A stretch of 64,000 nt of DNA from Actinobacteria bacterium OV320 (GCA_001298545.1 LJCX01000033.1:171552-235551), one strand, 5' to 3'. Counted from the first letter of the stretch, positions 52,311 through 61,342 are shown. The notes: generated by a model from the letters alone, not told the origin. Made by a program: numbers and translations.

Positions 52311-53123
52311 TCAGACCGCGGGTTGCCGGACCGGCTCCACTCCGATGACCTTGCGGTAGGCGCGGGCGCCGCCGCCGTAGTCGTCCACGGCGTAGTGCCA
52401 GGTAGCCCGGTTGTCCCAGAGCACGAAGTCACCCGGGTCCCAGCCGAACCGGATCGTGTAGTCGGGCGACGACGCGTGCCGCAGCAGATGGTCGAGGAGC
52501 ACCTTTCCCTCCGACGGCGTCAGGCCGGTCAGACCGATCGCCGACGTGCTGAGGAACAGCCCTTTCCGGCCCGTCTCGGGGTGCTCGAGGACGACCGGAT
52601 GTTCGACGGTCTCCCCGACCGGGGTCCGTTCGCTGCCTTGCGCATAGTTCCCCGCGTTGCCGTCGTAGACCGCGCCGACCGATTCGAGCAGCACCTTGAA
52701 CGGCTCGGACAGGTCGTCGTACGCCGCCTGGAGATCGGCCCAGAGTGTGTGCCCACCCAGCTCGGGCACCACGTCGTAGGCCAGCGACTCGATCGCGAAG
52801 ACGGGCTGCCGCCACAGACCGCCGATGTGCCAGGTACTGGCCTTGCCCGTCCTGCGGACGTCGTAGGGGTAGACCAGCGCATGGGCGGGGTCCTTCACGG
52901 CGGTCGGGTGGTCGAACGGTTCCGCGAAGGCACGTACCGCCTCGACGTGCTGAGCGGGAGTCAGATGCTGGCCGCGGAAGACCAGTACCTTGTGCTCCCG
53001 GAAGGCGCGGCGCAGTTCCTCGGCGGTGCGGTCGTCGACGCCCGCCCTCAGATCGATGCCGGTCACCTCCGCACCGAACCGCGGTCCCGCCCGCCGGATC
53101 TCGTAGCGCGCGACAGTGCTCAT
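52311..53123 (-). CDS. TauD/TfdA-family Fe(II)/2-oxoglutarate enzyme with H-x-G motif
   Basis: A 270-residue protein clearly of the TauD fold (IESLAYDVVPELGGHTLWAD; FVLWDNRATWHYAV). The proximal metal His is H99 in STWHIGGLW, the distal His H243 and the 2-oxoglutarate Arg R254, matching E. coli TauD spacing. However, the Asp two residues after H99 is Gly101 (codon GGC). Loss of this carboxylate is the hallmark of Fe/2OG halogenases (HxA/HxG) and otherwise usually abolishes hydroxylation. AGGGAGAG precedes the ATG. Substrate unknown. Confidence 0.9.
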   Translation of the reverse strand: MSTVARYEIRRAGPRFGAEVTGIDLRAGVDDRTAEELRRAFREHKVLVFRGQHLTPAQHVEAVRAFAEPFDHPTAVKDPAHALVYPYDVRRTGKASTWHIGGLWRQPVFAIESLAYDVVPELGGHTLWADLQAAYDDLSEPFKVLLESVGAVYDGNAGNYAQGSERTPVGETVEHPVVLEHPETGRKGLFLSTSAIGLTGLTPSEGKVLLDHLLRHASSPDYTIRFGWDPGDFVLWDNRATWHYAVDDYGGGARAYRKVIGVEPVRQPAV

Positions 53124-53440
53124 GGCTCTCCCTCTGTGTGCTGCCGATACGGGGATGTCATGCCGGGGTCGCCTCCTGCCGGACAGGCGAAGGCGACGTC
53201 AGACGCGGCGACACATCGACGCGTCGACGCGCGCCAGATCCACGTACAACCTGCGGTGCAGCAGCACTGGAATGCTCACGCCACCATGTCTACCAGCCCG
53301 GACCGAGACGGATCATTGCAGGTGCATGAAGCTTCGGGCAGGTCGACCGGGCGCCGGGGGCGCTGCGTGCGCCGGACCCGCCGCGCCGCGTCAGGAGCCG
53401 AAGGCTCCCCTTGCTCCGGTGGCGCCTGACCTGGCAGATG

Positions 53441-53473
53441 TCACAACACGCCGCGGAAACAGCACTGTTGTGA
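53441..53473. promoter_or_regulatory. Inverted repeat, possible operator
   Basis: TCACAACA (53441-53448) and TGTTGTGA (53466-53473) are perfect 8-base arms around 17 bases, in the 396-base gap between the TauD-like gene and the sigma-factor operon, 47 bases before the latter. Confidence 0.5.
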
Positions 53474-53519
53474 TGCGAGTGAGTGGGATGGGTGCTTCTG
53501 TGAAAGGAAAGAGCGAGGC

Positions 53520-53771
53520 ATGGAGCCTGTGATCGTCGGAGCGGTGCTGACCGTGGCCGTCAGTGTCGTCAACGCCGTAGTGAAGATCGCTCAGCGGCGG
53601 CTCAACGTGTCGGTGGAGATAGCCCGTATCACTGAGACGGCACAGACCGAGCGGGTGCGATTCCTCGCCCGGCGGGCCGTTCCGGCTGCTCCGCACCGGC
53701 CCCGCCGTCTCGAGGCGGGGACGGCTCATCGGAGCGGGGGTGACGATCATGGAGGACGCCCCCAGCGTTGA
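53520..53771 (+). CDS. Small protein with N-terminal membrane segment
   Basis: An 83-residue protein. Residues 3-22 are hydrophobic (VIVGAVLTVAVSVVNAVVKI), the rest is Arg-rich, and the tail overlaps the sigma-factor gene start by 32 bases in another frame. GAAAGGAAAGAG precedes ATG 53520. The overlap and spacing suggest an operon of three genes. No family recognised. Confidence 0.55.
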   Translation: MEPVIVGAVLTVAVSVVNAVVKIAQRRLNVSVEIARITETAQTERVRFLARRAVPAAPHRPRRLEAGTAHRSGGDDHGGRPQR

Positions 53772-54324
53772 GGTGGGCCTGGCCGAGCCGCTGGAGACCG
53801 CGGACGGCCCGCAACCGGGGATCCAGCTTGCCGGAGCCCTGCACAACGAGCAGTATCCCGCGCTCGTCCGCTTCCTGCTCCTGCACGGAGCCTCCTGGAA
53901 CGAGGCGCAGGACGCTGCCCAGGACGCCTTCACCCAGATGTGCGCCCCGGGCGTCAGCGTCGTCTATCCCCGGGCCTGGCTGCGCACCGTGGCCTGGCGG
54001 TCCTGGGTGAGCCAGCAGGTGAGACTCGAAGAGAGCTGCGCTGAGCTGCCCGAACCGCAGCCGGGCCTGCGCTGGCAGACACCGGCTCACGCCGCCGAGC
54101 TGGGAGAGGAAGAACGCCGGGTGCTGTCCCTGCTGCTTCAGCTCCCTGCCAAGCAGCGCGCCGCCATGGCCTGGCACCTGGACGGATTCACCACCGAGGA
54201 GAGCGCACGCGCCATGGGCACCACACAGGCGGCGGTCCGGCAGAACCTGGCCCGCGCCAGAGCAGCACTCAAGGAAGGCCTGCGGCTCGACGGCCGGTAC
54301 GTCAACGAGAGGGGGAAGGCATGA
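53740..54324 (+). CDS. RNA polymerase sigma-70 (ECF-like) factor
   Basis: A 194-residue sigma factor with region 2 (YPALVRFLLLHGASWNEAQD, then AAQDAFTQM) and region 4 (LLLQLPAKQRAAMAWHLDGF, then ESARAMGTTQAAVRQNLARA). No anti-sigma factor of the zinc type is visible next to it; the downstream gene is coupled by an ATGA overlap and may control it. GTG 53740 has GGAGCGGGG upstream; ATG 53749 is an alternative. Confidence 0.9.
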   Translation: MTIMEDAPSVEVGLAEPLETADGPQPGIQLAGALHNEQYPALVRFLLLHGASWNEAQDAAQDAFTQMCAPGVSVVYPRAWLRTVAWRSWVSQQVRLEESCAELPEPQPGLRWQTPAHAAELGEEERRVLSLLLQLPAKQRAAMAWHLDGFTTEESARAMGTTQAAVRQNLARARAALKEGLRLDGRYVNERGKA

Positions 54325-55316
54325 CGCCCGACGGCCCCCGCGCACAGCAGCAGGGCGACCGCTGCGGGGACGGCGTCGACGCCCTGCTCGCCGCGGCGCA
54401 CGACCAGCTCGGCATCGCCGTCACCGACCGCGTCAACGCCCGGGGCGGACCGCCCGAACTGCGCACCCCGGACCTGGCACTGGACCGCCTCCTGGCGGCG
54501 AGCCACCGCTCCCTGGGGCACGGCGTCAGCCGCCGTCTGTCCAGGGAGGCCAGCGCCGCCCTGGCACAGCGACACTCCGCGCACCGAACCCGCATGGGCG
54601 CGAAGGGATCCCTGTCCCGCCGACCGGCGGCGGTCCGTGTGAAGTACCGCGAGGACGCCCTGCGCATGGCGCACCTCTACTGGCCCTTCGACCTGGCCGA
54701 GGCCATGCACGAGGCCATCCGTATGGTCCAGGACCTGTGCGACCTCCTCGGCGACGCAGCACAACCGCTGGGCGATGCCCTCGTCATGGTCACCAGGCTT
54801 CGCGGCCACCTCGAGCGGGTGTCCCAGCTGCCCGAGCCGCACCGTCCGCCCATGTCGCTGACCGGACTGGACTACCTCGACGCGGTCGAGTCCGTCCTCG
54901 ACGACCCCGCCGAACGGCTCGCCGGCGGCCTTCACGCCATCCGGGAGCTGCTCGACGAAGAACTCGCACCCACCGTCGCGGTCCTCGACCCGGGCGGGCG
55001 CCCGTATCTCTTCGGTGTCGACGCCGTGGCCCAGGACCTCATCGACGACCTGGCCGTCGCCTGCGAGGAGGCCGACGTGCTCGCCCGGGCCGTGGCAGAA
55101 GTCGAACGAGCCAGCAACGACTTCGTCGGAGCGGACCTCAGTGGCGCCAAACTGGACGGTGTGCTTCTGGAGGGAATCCTGTGGGACGCCACCACGTTGT
55201 GGCCCGCCCAGTGGGAAACCCGCGTACGTCATGCGTCGCTGCCGTGCGGCGAGGAGGAAGGGATCCTCATCGTCGCTGCGGAAGGCTCCGATTCGGTGGT
55301 CCCGGCGGAGGCGTAG
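54321..55316 (+). CDS. Hypothetical protein coupled to sigma factor, pentapeptide-like end
   Basis: A 331-residue, mostly helical soluble protein. Near its C terminus lies a short pentapeptide-repeat-like run (DFVGADLSGAKLDGVLLEG), a feature of several streptomycete proteins encoded beside sigma factors. ATG 54321 overlaps the sigma stop by four bases, so production is coupled. No zinc anti-sigma motif (HxxxCxxC) is present. Function unknown; a regulatory partner of the sigma factor is plausible. Confidence 0.75.
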   Translation: MTPDGPRAQQQGDRCGDGVDALLAAAHDQLGIAVTDRVNARGGPPELRTPDLALDRLLAASHRSLGHGVSRRLSREASAALAQRHSAHRTRMGAKGSLSRRPAAVRVKYREDALRMAHLYWPFDLAEAMHEAIRMVQDLCDLLGDAAQPLGDALVMVTRLRGHLERVSQLPEPHRPPMSLTGLDYLDAVESVLDDPAERLAGGLHAIRELLDEELAPTVAVLDPGGRPYLFGVDAVAQDLIDDLAVACEEADVLARAVAEVERASNDFVGADLSGAKLDGVLLEGILWDATTLWPAQWETRVRHASLPCGEEEGILIVAAEGSDSVVPAEA

Positions 55317-55424
55317 GACCTGGCGTGTGTACCTCAGGCCTTGGGCGCACAGCCCACGCGCACACTGCCTGACGGCGCCGGGGGAGTGGTGAGCTCAGGA
55401 GGCGGCAGGTCTCATGACTGTTCC

Positions 55425-55964
55425 TCAGGCGGGCGTTTCGGCGGTGGCGGTCAGGACGGCGCGGCCGAGGATGTGGCCGGCCATGGTGAAGCCGAGGGCG
55501 GCCGGGGTGGCGTCGGCGGGGACGCCGATGGTTTCGACGTCGAGGGCGTGCACCACGGTGAAGTAGCGGTGCGGGCCGTGTCCGGCCGGCGGGGCGGCGC
55601 CGATGAAGCGGGCCGCTCGGGCGTCGTTGGGCAGCTGGAAGGCGCCTTCGGGAAGGCCCGAGCCGGTGTCGTCGCCGGCACCTTCGGGCAGCTCGGTGAC
55701 GGTGGCGGGGATGTCGGCGACCGCCCAGTGCCAGAACCCGGACCCGGTGGGGGCGTCGGGGTCGTAGACGGTGACGGCGTAGCTCCTGGTGCCTTTCGGG
55801 GCGCCGCTCCAGGACAGCTGCGGGGAGGCGTCCTTCCCGCCGGGAACACCGGAGAGGCCGGAGTACTGCTCGATCGACCAGGCTGCGCCGTCGGTGACGG
55901 TGGTGCTGGCAACGGTGAAAGAGGCCGCCTCGGGGAGGCGGGCGAAGGGGTCGTTGGTGTTCAT
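55425..55964 (-). CDS. YbhB/YbcL-family PEBP-like protein
   Basis: A 179-residue phosphatidylethanolamine-binding-like protein (Raf-kinase-inhibitor fold). Ligand-pocket motifs are SPQLSWSGAPKGTRSYAVTV, YDPDAPTGSGFWHWAV and GPHRYFTVVHAL. The bacterial role is unsettled. GGAAAGGAAC precedes ATG 55964. It is divergent from the GntR gene with the palindrome at 56093-56104 between them, so it is the likely target of that regulator. Confidence 0.92.
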   Translation of the reverse strand: MNTNDPFARLPEAASFTVASTTVTDGAAWSIEQYSGLSGVPGGKDASPQLSWSGAPKGTRSYAVTVYDPDAPTGSGFWHWAVADIPATVTELPEGAGDDTGSGLPEGAFQLPNDARAARFIGAAPPAGHGPHRYFTVVHALDVETIGVPADATPAALGFTMAGHILGRAVLTATAETPA

Positions 55965-56092
55965 GGCGTCGTTCCTTTCCGTCCGTTCTGTGGGGTGGCG
56001 GTGATGCGGCCGACGGAGGTCCCGCCCCGGCGGTGCCAGGGGCCGGCGCCGCCGTCGCCCGGCGCTCACCACTGAGATCGACGATAGCATCA

Positions 56093-56104
56093 ATAATCGA
56101 TTAT
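56093..56104. promoter_or_regulatory. Palindromic operator between PEBP and GntR genes
   Basis: ATAATCGATTAT is a perfect 12-base palindrome in an AT-rich patch 26 bases before the GntR start, likely the GntR binding site. Confidence 0.65.
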
Positions 56105-56129
56105 CCATCCGATCGTCTATTCTGTAGGC

Positions 56130-56834
56130 ATGAGTCAGACGACCCACACCTCCGCCTCGTCGGGGAAGCAGATGCTCTCCGAGCAGGTCTACACACACCT
56201 GCGGGACGCGATCATGCGCGGGGATCACGCCCCCGGTGACGCTCTCAAGCCCCAGGACCTCGCCAAAGAACAGGGCGTGAGCCTGGCCGTCGTGCGCGAG
56301 GCGCTCGTGCGGGTGGTCGGCGAGGGCCTCGCCGACCGGCTGCCCAACCGCGGCTTCGCCGTCCCGGCCTTCTCCGACCGCCGCTGGCAGGAGATCGCGG
56401 AAGCGCGCCGGACCGTCGAACCGGCCATGCTGCGCATGTCCGTCGAACGCGGCGACGTCGACTGGGAAGCCCGCGTACGAGCCGCCCATCACCGACTGAG
56501 CCGTACCCCGGCGTACGTACCGGGGGAGGGCGAGCACTACAGCAGCGCTTGGGCCGAAGCCCATCGTGTCTTCCACCGCACCCTGCTGGAGGGGTGCGGC
56601 AACCTCGTCCTGCTGGAGACCTTCGACCGGCTGTGGACCGCGAGCGAGCTGGCCCGCCGCTGGTCGGCGCACCGCAACCCCGGCAGGGACGGCGCCGCCG
56701 AGCACCGCCGGCTGGAAGAGGCCGCGCTCGCCCGCGACGCCGACACCGCGGCCGAGGTCCTGACCCAGCACCTCACCCAGACCGCGGTCGGACTGACCGA
56801 CTGCACCCACCACGAACCCACGAACGAAGCCTGA
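56130..56834 (+). CDS. GntR-family regulator, FadR/FCD type
   Basis: A 234-residue regulator. The winged helix at the N terminus includes SEQVYTHLRDAIMRGDHAPG and DLAKEQGVSLAVVREALVRV. The C-terminal FCD domain (80-220) carries EARRTVEPAMLRM and the HRVFHR and EHRRLEEAALARD segments that supply the metal/ligand histidines. It probably represses the divergent PEBP gene and itself. The TGATG at its end could couple it to the next gene. Confidence 0.92.
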   Translation: MSQTTHTSASSGKQMLSEQVYTHLRDAIMRGDHAPGDALKPQDLAKEQGVSLAVVREALVRVVGEGLADRLPNRGFAVPAFSDRRWQEIAEARRTVEPAMLRMSVERGDVDWEARVRAAHHRLSRTPAYVPGEGEHYSSAWAEAHRVFHRTLLEGCGNLVLLETFDRLWTASELARRWSAHRNPGRDGAAEHRRLEEAALARDADTAAEVLTQHLTQTAVGLTDCTHHEPTNEA

Positions 56835-56893
56835 TGCGCCTCGCCCACCTGGCCCGCACGACCACACCTGATCACCGACACCGGAGCCACAGC

Positions 56894-57757
56894 ATGACTT
56901 CCTTCCAGGCGAGCACAGGCCGCCACTGCCACAACGCCGTCAGCCCCCTGCACTCAGCCGTGTACTTCGCGCCGGAGCGGCAGGACGAACTCGCGGCGCT
57001 CGGGCTGGAGAGAGGGGCCATGTCCTACTACGCGGGACGCGCCGCCCCGCTCGGTGCCGTCGGCGCGGGCACGGTCACCGCGACGTTCTACAACTTCAAC
57101 CACGAGCATGTGCGGCGGTACATCCCCGCCGCCTGGACGATCGCCGCACCGGAGGCGGTGCGCGCGGCGGTGCTGCGCGGTGTGGACGGGATGCTGCGGC
57201 GACTGCTCGGAGCGGAGGTCATCGCGTCGAAGGAGATGGACGAGGCGGCCGGGCTGGCGCTGCGCGCCACCGAGGCGTGCCACCGCGAGGCGCGCCCGCT
57301 GTACGCCGCGCACGCCGGCCTCCCGGTGCCCGAAGAACCCCACCTGGCCCTGTGGCACGCCGCGACGCTGCTGCGCGAGCACCGGGGTGACGGTCACCTC
57401 GCCGCACTGGCCATCGCCGGCCTGTCCGGCATCGAGGCGCTGGTCCTGCACAACGCCACCGGCACGGCACCGACATCGGCCCTGTTCATGCGGACCCGCG
57501 GATGGTCCGCGCAGCAGTGGGACGCCGCCCGGGAGCAGTTGCGTGAGCGAGGTCTGCTGGACGAAGCAGGGGACCTCACGGAGTCGGGCGCGACCCTGCG
57601 TGGTGAGGCCGAGGTGCTCACCGACCGTCTCGACGCCGCACCGTACGACCACCTCGGCCCGGCCGCCACCGCACGCCTCACCGAACTGGCCGGTGACTTC
57701 TCCAGAACCCTCAGAGCGGCGGGCGCCTTCCCCACGGCGCTCTTCGGCAAGGGCTGA
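56894..57757 (+). CDS. SCO6745-family protein
   Basis: A 287-residue, mostly helical protein of the actinobacterial SCO6745 family. The N terminus is HNAVSPLHSAVYFAPERQDE. The middle has SYYAGRAAPLGAVGAGTVTA and FYNFNHEHVRRYIPAAW, and the C-terminal third is winged-helix-like (LRERGLLDEAGDLTESGATL). Biochemical function unknown. ATG 56894 has GGAG nine bases upstream; ATG 56834, overlapping the GntR stop, would add 20 residues. Confidence 0.88.
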   Translation: MTSFQASTGRHCHNAVSPLHSAVYFAPERQDELAALGLERGAMSYYAGRAAPLGAVGAGTVTATFYNFNHEHVRRYIPAAWTIAAPEAVRAAVLRGVDGMLRRLLGAEVIASKEMDEAAGLALRATEACHREARPLYAAHAGLPVPEEPHLALWHAATLLREHRGDGHLAALAIAGLSGIEALVLHNATGTAPTSALFMRTRGWSAQQWDAAREQLRERGLLDEAGDLTESGATLRGEAEVLTDRLDAAPYDHLGPAATARLTELAGDFSRTLRAAGAFPTALFGKG

Positions 57758-57914
57758 GGGTCGGGGCCGGGGCCGGGGCCGGGAGGCCCGGCGCCCTCGT
57801 CATGGACTGCGGGGCAGCCGGGGGCCGGTGTTCCAGATCGGCCGGCCCGATTGACGTAAGCCCTCGGCTTGCGACTGCCGTGGTGAGGGCCCGAGCGAGG
57901 GTTCCCGGTTCCGG

Positions 57915-58400
57915 TCACCAGCCGTGCGTGTGGGCGCCTCCCTTGAACGGCCCCCGGACCTCGGGGGTGATCCACCCTCCGTAGAAGTCACCCTCCTGCG
58001 GCCGCACCGTGCAGCCGTCGACGCTGCAGCGGTCGACTCTGCCGGCGTAGAAGGCGAAGTGGTCGACGAGGTCTTCGTAAGGCGGCCGCGGATCGGAATA
58101 GCTCCATGCGGCGAGGGCGCGGATGTCGGATCCCACCAGGATGTCCCAGAAGTCGGCCCTGCCCTTCCATTCGCACCAGGTGTGATGGGAGGCAGACCGA
58201 AGGAGGTCGGTACGGACGTCGCCCGGCGGGACGTAGAACACCGGTGGGTGGCTGGTCTCCATGACCTTCAGAGCGCCGGTGGTGTCGGCGAGGATCCGGC
58301 CGGCGCACTCGACGACGATCCGCCGTGGGTCGCGGTGCAGGGCGGGCGGACGGGGGTAGTCCCACACCGACTCCGCAGGGGTGGTCTCATGTGACGGCAT
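57915..58400 (-). CDS. DUF427-family protein
   Basis: A 161-residue protein of the small beta-rich DUF427 family: YPRPPALHRDPRRIVVECAG, VFYVPPGDVRTDLL, HHTWCEWKGRADFWDI, and RALAAWSYSDP near the end of the domain. The conserved Trp/Cys/Trp cluster (TWCEWKG) is intact. Function unestablished. ATG 58400 has GGAAGAGAGG upstream. About 40 residues follow the core domain. Confidence 0.9.
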   Translation of the reverse strand: MPSHETTPAESVWDYPRPPALHRDPRRIVVECAGRILADTTGALKVMETSHPPVFYVPPGDVRTDLLRSASHHTWCEWKGRADFWDILVGSDIRALAAWSYSDPRPPYEDLVDHFAFYAGRVDRCSVDGCTVRPQEGDFYGGWITPEVRGPFKGGAHTHGW

Positions 58401-58544
58401 GCAGGCCTCTCTTCCGGAACAGAACGATCGGTCACCCTTCCTTCCGCACAGACACCGGCTGCGGATGAGGTCGTTCCCGTCGGCCTTGAGGGCCGCGGCT
58501 CGTCGTCTTCGCTGCGGGCACACGCTCCCGCAGCGAAGACCACG

Positions 58545-58741
58545 CCATCCGCCCCGGAAACAACCCGGGCCCCCTCTTCGCGCGATGCCTTTTCGAGGTC
58601 GCGGACGACCGGCTCCGCTCCGTTTGCCTGCGGATCGCTGCTGTGGGCCGGGATGCCGACGATTCCGATCACGCTGTCGCCTCGTTCCGCGAGCGGTCGG
58701 CCCAGACGCCGGGCGATCCCGCCGCTGTCGCCGGCGATCAC
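58545..58741 (-). pseudogene. N-terminal fragment of an NAD(P)-binding SDR
   Basis: The minus-strand frame reads AGDSGGIARRLGRPLAERGD, then VIGIVGIPAHSSDPQANGAE and EGARVVSGADGVVFAAGA. This is the first Rossmann half of an atypical SDR. The nucleotide loop has Asp-Ser where Ala/Gly-Thr is usual. The rest of the gene is missing; unrelated sequence follows up to the DUF427 start. Confidence 0.7.
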
Positions 58742-58783
58742 GATCTACGCGGAGTGTCCTGAAGGCTGTGGCAGGTCGTGGTC

Positions 58784-59827
58784 TCAGAAGGCGATGCGGA
58801 TCTTGAGGGCCGTGCGGTCGTCCATGGCGCGGTAGCCGTCCGGCACCCCGTCGAGGTCCACGGTGCGGTCGAAGACCAGGCCGGGGTTGATCGCGCCGGA
58901 CAACACGTCCGGCAGCAGTTCGGGAATGTACGCGCGGGCGGGGGCGACGCCGCCGGCCAGCGTGACGTTCCGGTCGAACAGCTGGGAGATGTCGACGCCG
59001 GCGCTGCCGCCGTGGGGCACGCCGACGTAGCCGACCGCGCCGCCGTCGCGCGCGATGGAGATCGCGGTGCGCATCGACTCCTCGGTGCCGACGGCCTCCA
59101 GTACCGCGTGTGCGCCCTGACCGCAGGTCAGCTCCCTGACCGCCTCGATCGCGGCCTCTCCGCGCTCGGCGACCACGTCGGTGGCGCCGAAGCTACGGGC
59201 GATCGCGGTGCGCTGCTCGTGCCGGCCCAAGGCGATGATCCGGCCGGCGCCGAGGCGCTGCGCGGCGAGCACACCGCACAGCCCGACCGCGCCGTCGCCG
59301 ACCACGGCGACCGTGGCACCGGGCCGGACTCGGGCGGCGACCGCGGCGTGGTGGCCGGTGCTCATCACGTCGGAGAGGGCGAGCAGGCTCGGCAGCAGCT
59401 TCTCCTCGTCGGCTGTCTCCTTGGGCAGCTTGACCAAGGTGCCGTCGGCGAACGGGACGCGGACGGCCTCGCCCTGGCCGCCGTCGGAGCCGACCTCGCC
59501 CCAGAAGCCGCCCTGCGGGCAGGAGGTCTGCAAGCCCTCGCGGCAGTAGTCGCAGGTGCCGTCGGACCAGACGAACGGGGCGACCACGAAGTCGCCCGGG
59601 CGCAAGTCCCGCACCTCGGAGCCGACCGCCTCGACCATGCCGAGGAACTCGTGCCCGATCCGCTGACCCGCCGTGCGGGAGGCGACACCGCGGTACGCCC
59701 AGAGGTCGCTGCCGCAGATGCAGGCGCTCACCACCCGCACCACGGCATCGGTCGGCTTACGGACCACCGGGTCGGGCGCCTCCTCGATCCGGATGTCGTG
59801 GGGGCCGTGGATCACGGTGGCACGCAT
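58784..59827 (-). CDS. Zinc-dependent alcohol dehydrogenase
   Basis: A 347-residue MDR dehydrogenase with catalytic zinc ligands Cys in SACICGSDLWAYRG and His-Glu in GHEFLGMVEAVG. The structural-zinc loop (SDGTCDYCREGLQTSC) has three cysteines, with the first of the usual four replaced. The NAD(P) loop is VAVVGDGAVGLCGV. AGGAG precedes ATG 59827. It is divergent from the LysR gene, its likely regulator. Probably oxidises an alcohol or sugar; substrate unknown. Confidence 0.93.
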   Translation of the reverse strand: MRATVIHGPHDIRIEEAPDPVVRKPTDAVVRVVSACICGSDLWAYRGVASRTAGQRIGHEFLGMVEAVGSEVRDLRPGDFVVAPFVWSDGTCDYCREGLQTSCPQGGFWGEVGSDGGQGEAVRVPFADGTLVKLPKETADEEKLLPSLLALSDVMSTGHHAAVAARVRPGATVAVVGDGAVGLCGVLAAQRLGAGRIIALGRHEQRTAIARSFGATDVVAERGEAAIEAVRELTCGQGAHAVLEAVGTEESMRTAISIARDGGAVGYVGVPHGGSAGVDISQLFDRNVTLAGGVAPARAYIPELLPDVLSGAINPGLVFDRTVDLDGVPDGYRAMDDRTALKIRIAF

Positions 59828-59935
59828 GAAGACTCCTGGACACTGATCGGGACATGGGCTGATCACGCCAGGGTCGCCGCGCATATGTCCTGGTGTCCAG
59901 CTACATCTCCTTCACCACGTCTTTAAGATGAACTA

Positions 59936-60835
59936 ATGCTCGATGTTCGACGACTCGTCCTCCTGCGTGACCTCGCTGCCCACGGCACGGTGACGGCCGT
60001 GGCCGAGCTCCACAGCGTCACGCCCTCCGCCGTCTCGCAACAACTACGGCTGCTGGAGGACGAGACCCGCACCCGCCTGCTGGAACGCACCGGCCGCTCC
60101 ATCCACCTCACCGCCGCCGGCCGCCGCCTGGCCGAAGACACCGAAAATGTGCTCGCGGCACTCGAAAATGCCCAGAACCGGCTGCACACCGGCACCGGGG
60201 AGCCGACCGGACCCCTCCACATCGCCTGCTTCCCCAGCGCGCTTGCACCGGTGGCCGCCCCCCTCGGCGAAGCCCTGGAGAGCGCCCACGGGGACCTGCG
60301 GCTGCATATCACCGAGGCCGAACCCGAAGCCGCCGTAAGACTGCTGCTCGAGCGACGCGTCGACCTCGCGCTGCTCTACCGCTACACCAACCTCGCCGCA
60401 CCCCCGCACCCCGGCGTCGAGGCCCACACCCTCAGGGCCGATCCGCTGGTCGCGATCCTGCAGACCGACCACGCGGCGGCCGACCCCGAGCTATCCGCGA
60501 TCGACCTGCGGGAACTCGCAGACACCCCGTGGATCACCGCCCCGCCTCAAACAGCCTGCGGGGACGCCGTCCTCCAGGCCTGCCGATCGGCCGGCTTCAC
60601 GCCTCGGGTACGGCACACCTGCACCGACTTCTCCGCCATGATCGCCCTCGCCGCGAGCGGCGGCCACACGGTCCTCATCCCGCACATGGCCGCAGCCCAC
60701 CTCCCGCCGACCCTGACGGCGCGACCGGTGACGGACGACACGCTCACCCGCACGATCGAGATCGCTGTCCGTCATGGCACAGCGCACGAACCCGCGATCG
60801 CCGCCTGCCTCGACGAACTTCGCACTCTCGGGTAA
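59936..60835 (+). CDS. LysR-family regulator
   Basis: A 299-residue LTTR. The N-terminal helix-turn-helix includes RRLVLLRDLAAHGTVTAVAE and SVTPSAVSQQLRLLEDE. A long linker helix and a periplasmic-binding-like effector domain (90-299) follow. It is divergent from the alcohol dehydrogenase gene with a 108-base gap, the usual arrangement for LTTR control of a neighbour. Confidence 0.93.
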   Translation: MLDVRRLVLLRDLAAHGTVTAVAELHSVTPSAVSQQLRLLEDETRTRLLERTGRSIHLTAAGRRLAEDTENVLAALENAQNRLHTGTGEPTGPLHIACFPSALAPVAAPLGEALESAHGDLRLHITEAEPEAAVRLLLERRVDLALLYRYTNLAAPPHPGVEAHTLRADPLVAILQTDHAAADPELSAIDLRELADTPWITAPPQTACGDAVLQACRSAGFTPRVRHTCTDFSAMIALAASGGHTVLIPHMAAAHLPPTLTARPVTDDTLTRTIEIAVRHGTAHEPAIAACLDELRTLG

Positions 60836-60931
60836 CAGCACGGCAGACACAACCGTGACGCCATTGCCGCGTCCGCGTCGCGACAGACGTCCTGCTCGAA
60901 CTCGACGTTGCCCGAGTACAGCCGGTGAGGG

Positions 60932-61327
60932 TCAGGCGGGCGAGGTGTCGGGACGGGCGTCGTATTCGGCGCGGGCGGCGTCGATGTGCGTCAGGTGCGT
61001 GATGCTCCACTCCAACAGGGGTGCGGTGGCTTCGCGGAGGGTCCTGCCCATCGGGGTGAGTTCGTAACTGACGTGCGGCGGCATGACGTTGCGGACGGTT
61101 CGGGTGAGGATCCCGTCCCGTTCCAGGCCGCGCAGGGTGACGGTGAGCATACGCTGGCTGATCCCGTCGACGGCCCGCTTGAGTTCGGTGAAGCGGCGCG
61201 GCCCCTGGCTGAGGTTACGCACGATCAGCAGTGACCACTTGTCGCCGACGATGCCGAGCACTTCACGGGCCTGGCACGGGTCCTCCGGCCGTACCGGCCG
61301 CGACTCGCCGCCCACAGCGCCGCTCAT
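60932..61327 (-). CDS. HxlR-family regulator
   Basis: A 131-residue MarR-like winged-helix protein of the HxlR type. It has the redox/effector Cys near the N terminus (EDPCQAREVLGIVGDKWSLL), the recognition region FTELKRAVDGISQRMLTVTL and the wing LTRTVRNVMPPHVSYELT. The divergent alpha/beta hydrolase gene is the probable target. HxlR proteins often sense quinones or electrophiles. Confidence 0.93.
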   Translation of the reverse strand: MSGAVGGESRPVRPEDPCQAREVLGIVGDKWSLLIVRNLSQGPRRFTELKRAVDGISQRMLTVTLRGLERDGILTRTVRNVMPPHVSYELTPMGRTLREATAPLLEWSITHLTHIDAARAEYDARPDTSPA

Positions 61328-61342
61328 GGTTACCTCCAGAGA

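Noticed and set aside
57758..57914. Terminator in the convergent gap after the SCO6745-family gene
   Set aside because: The GGGCC/GGCCC pairing is too short and ambiguous within a GC repeat to call.
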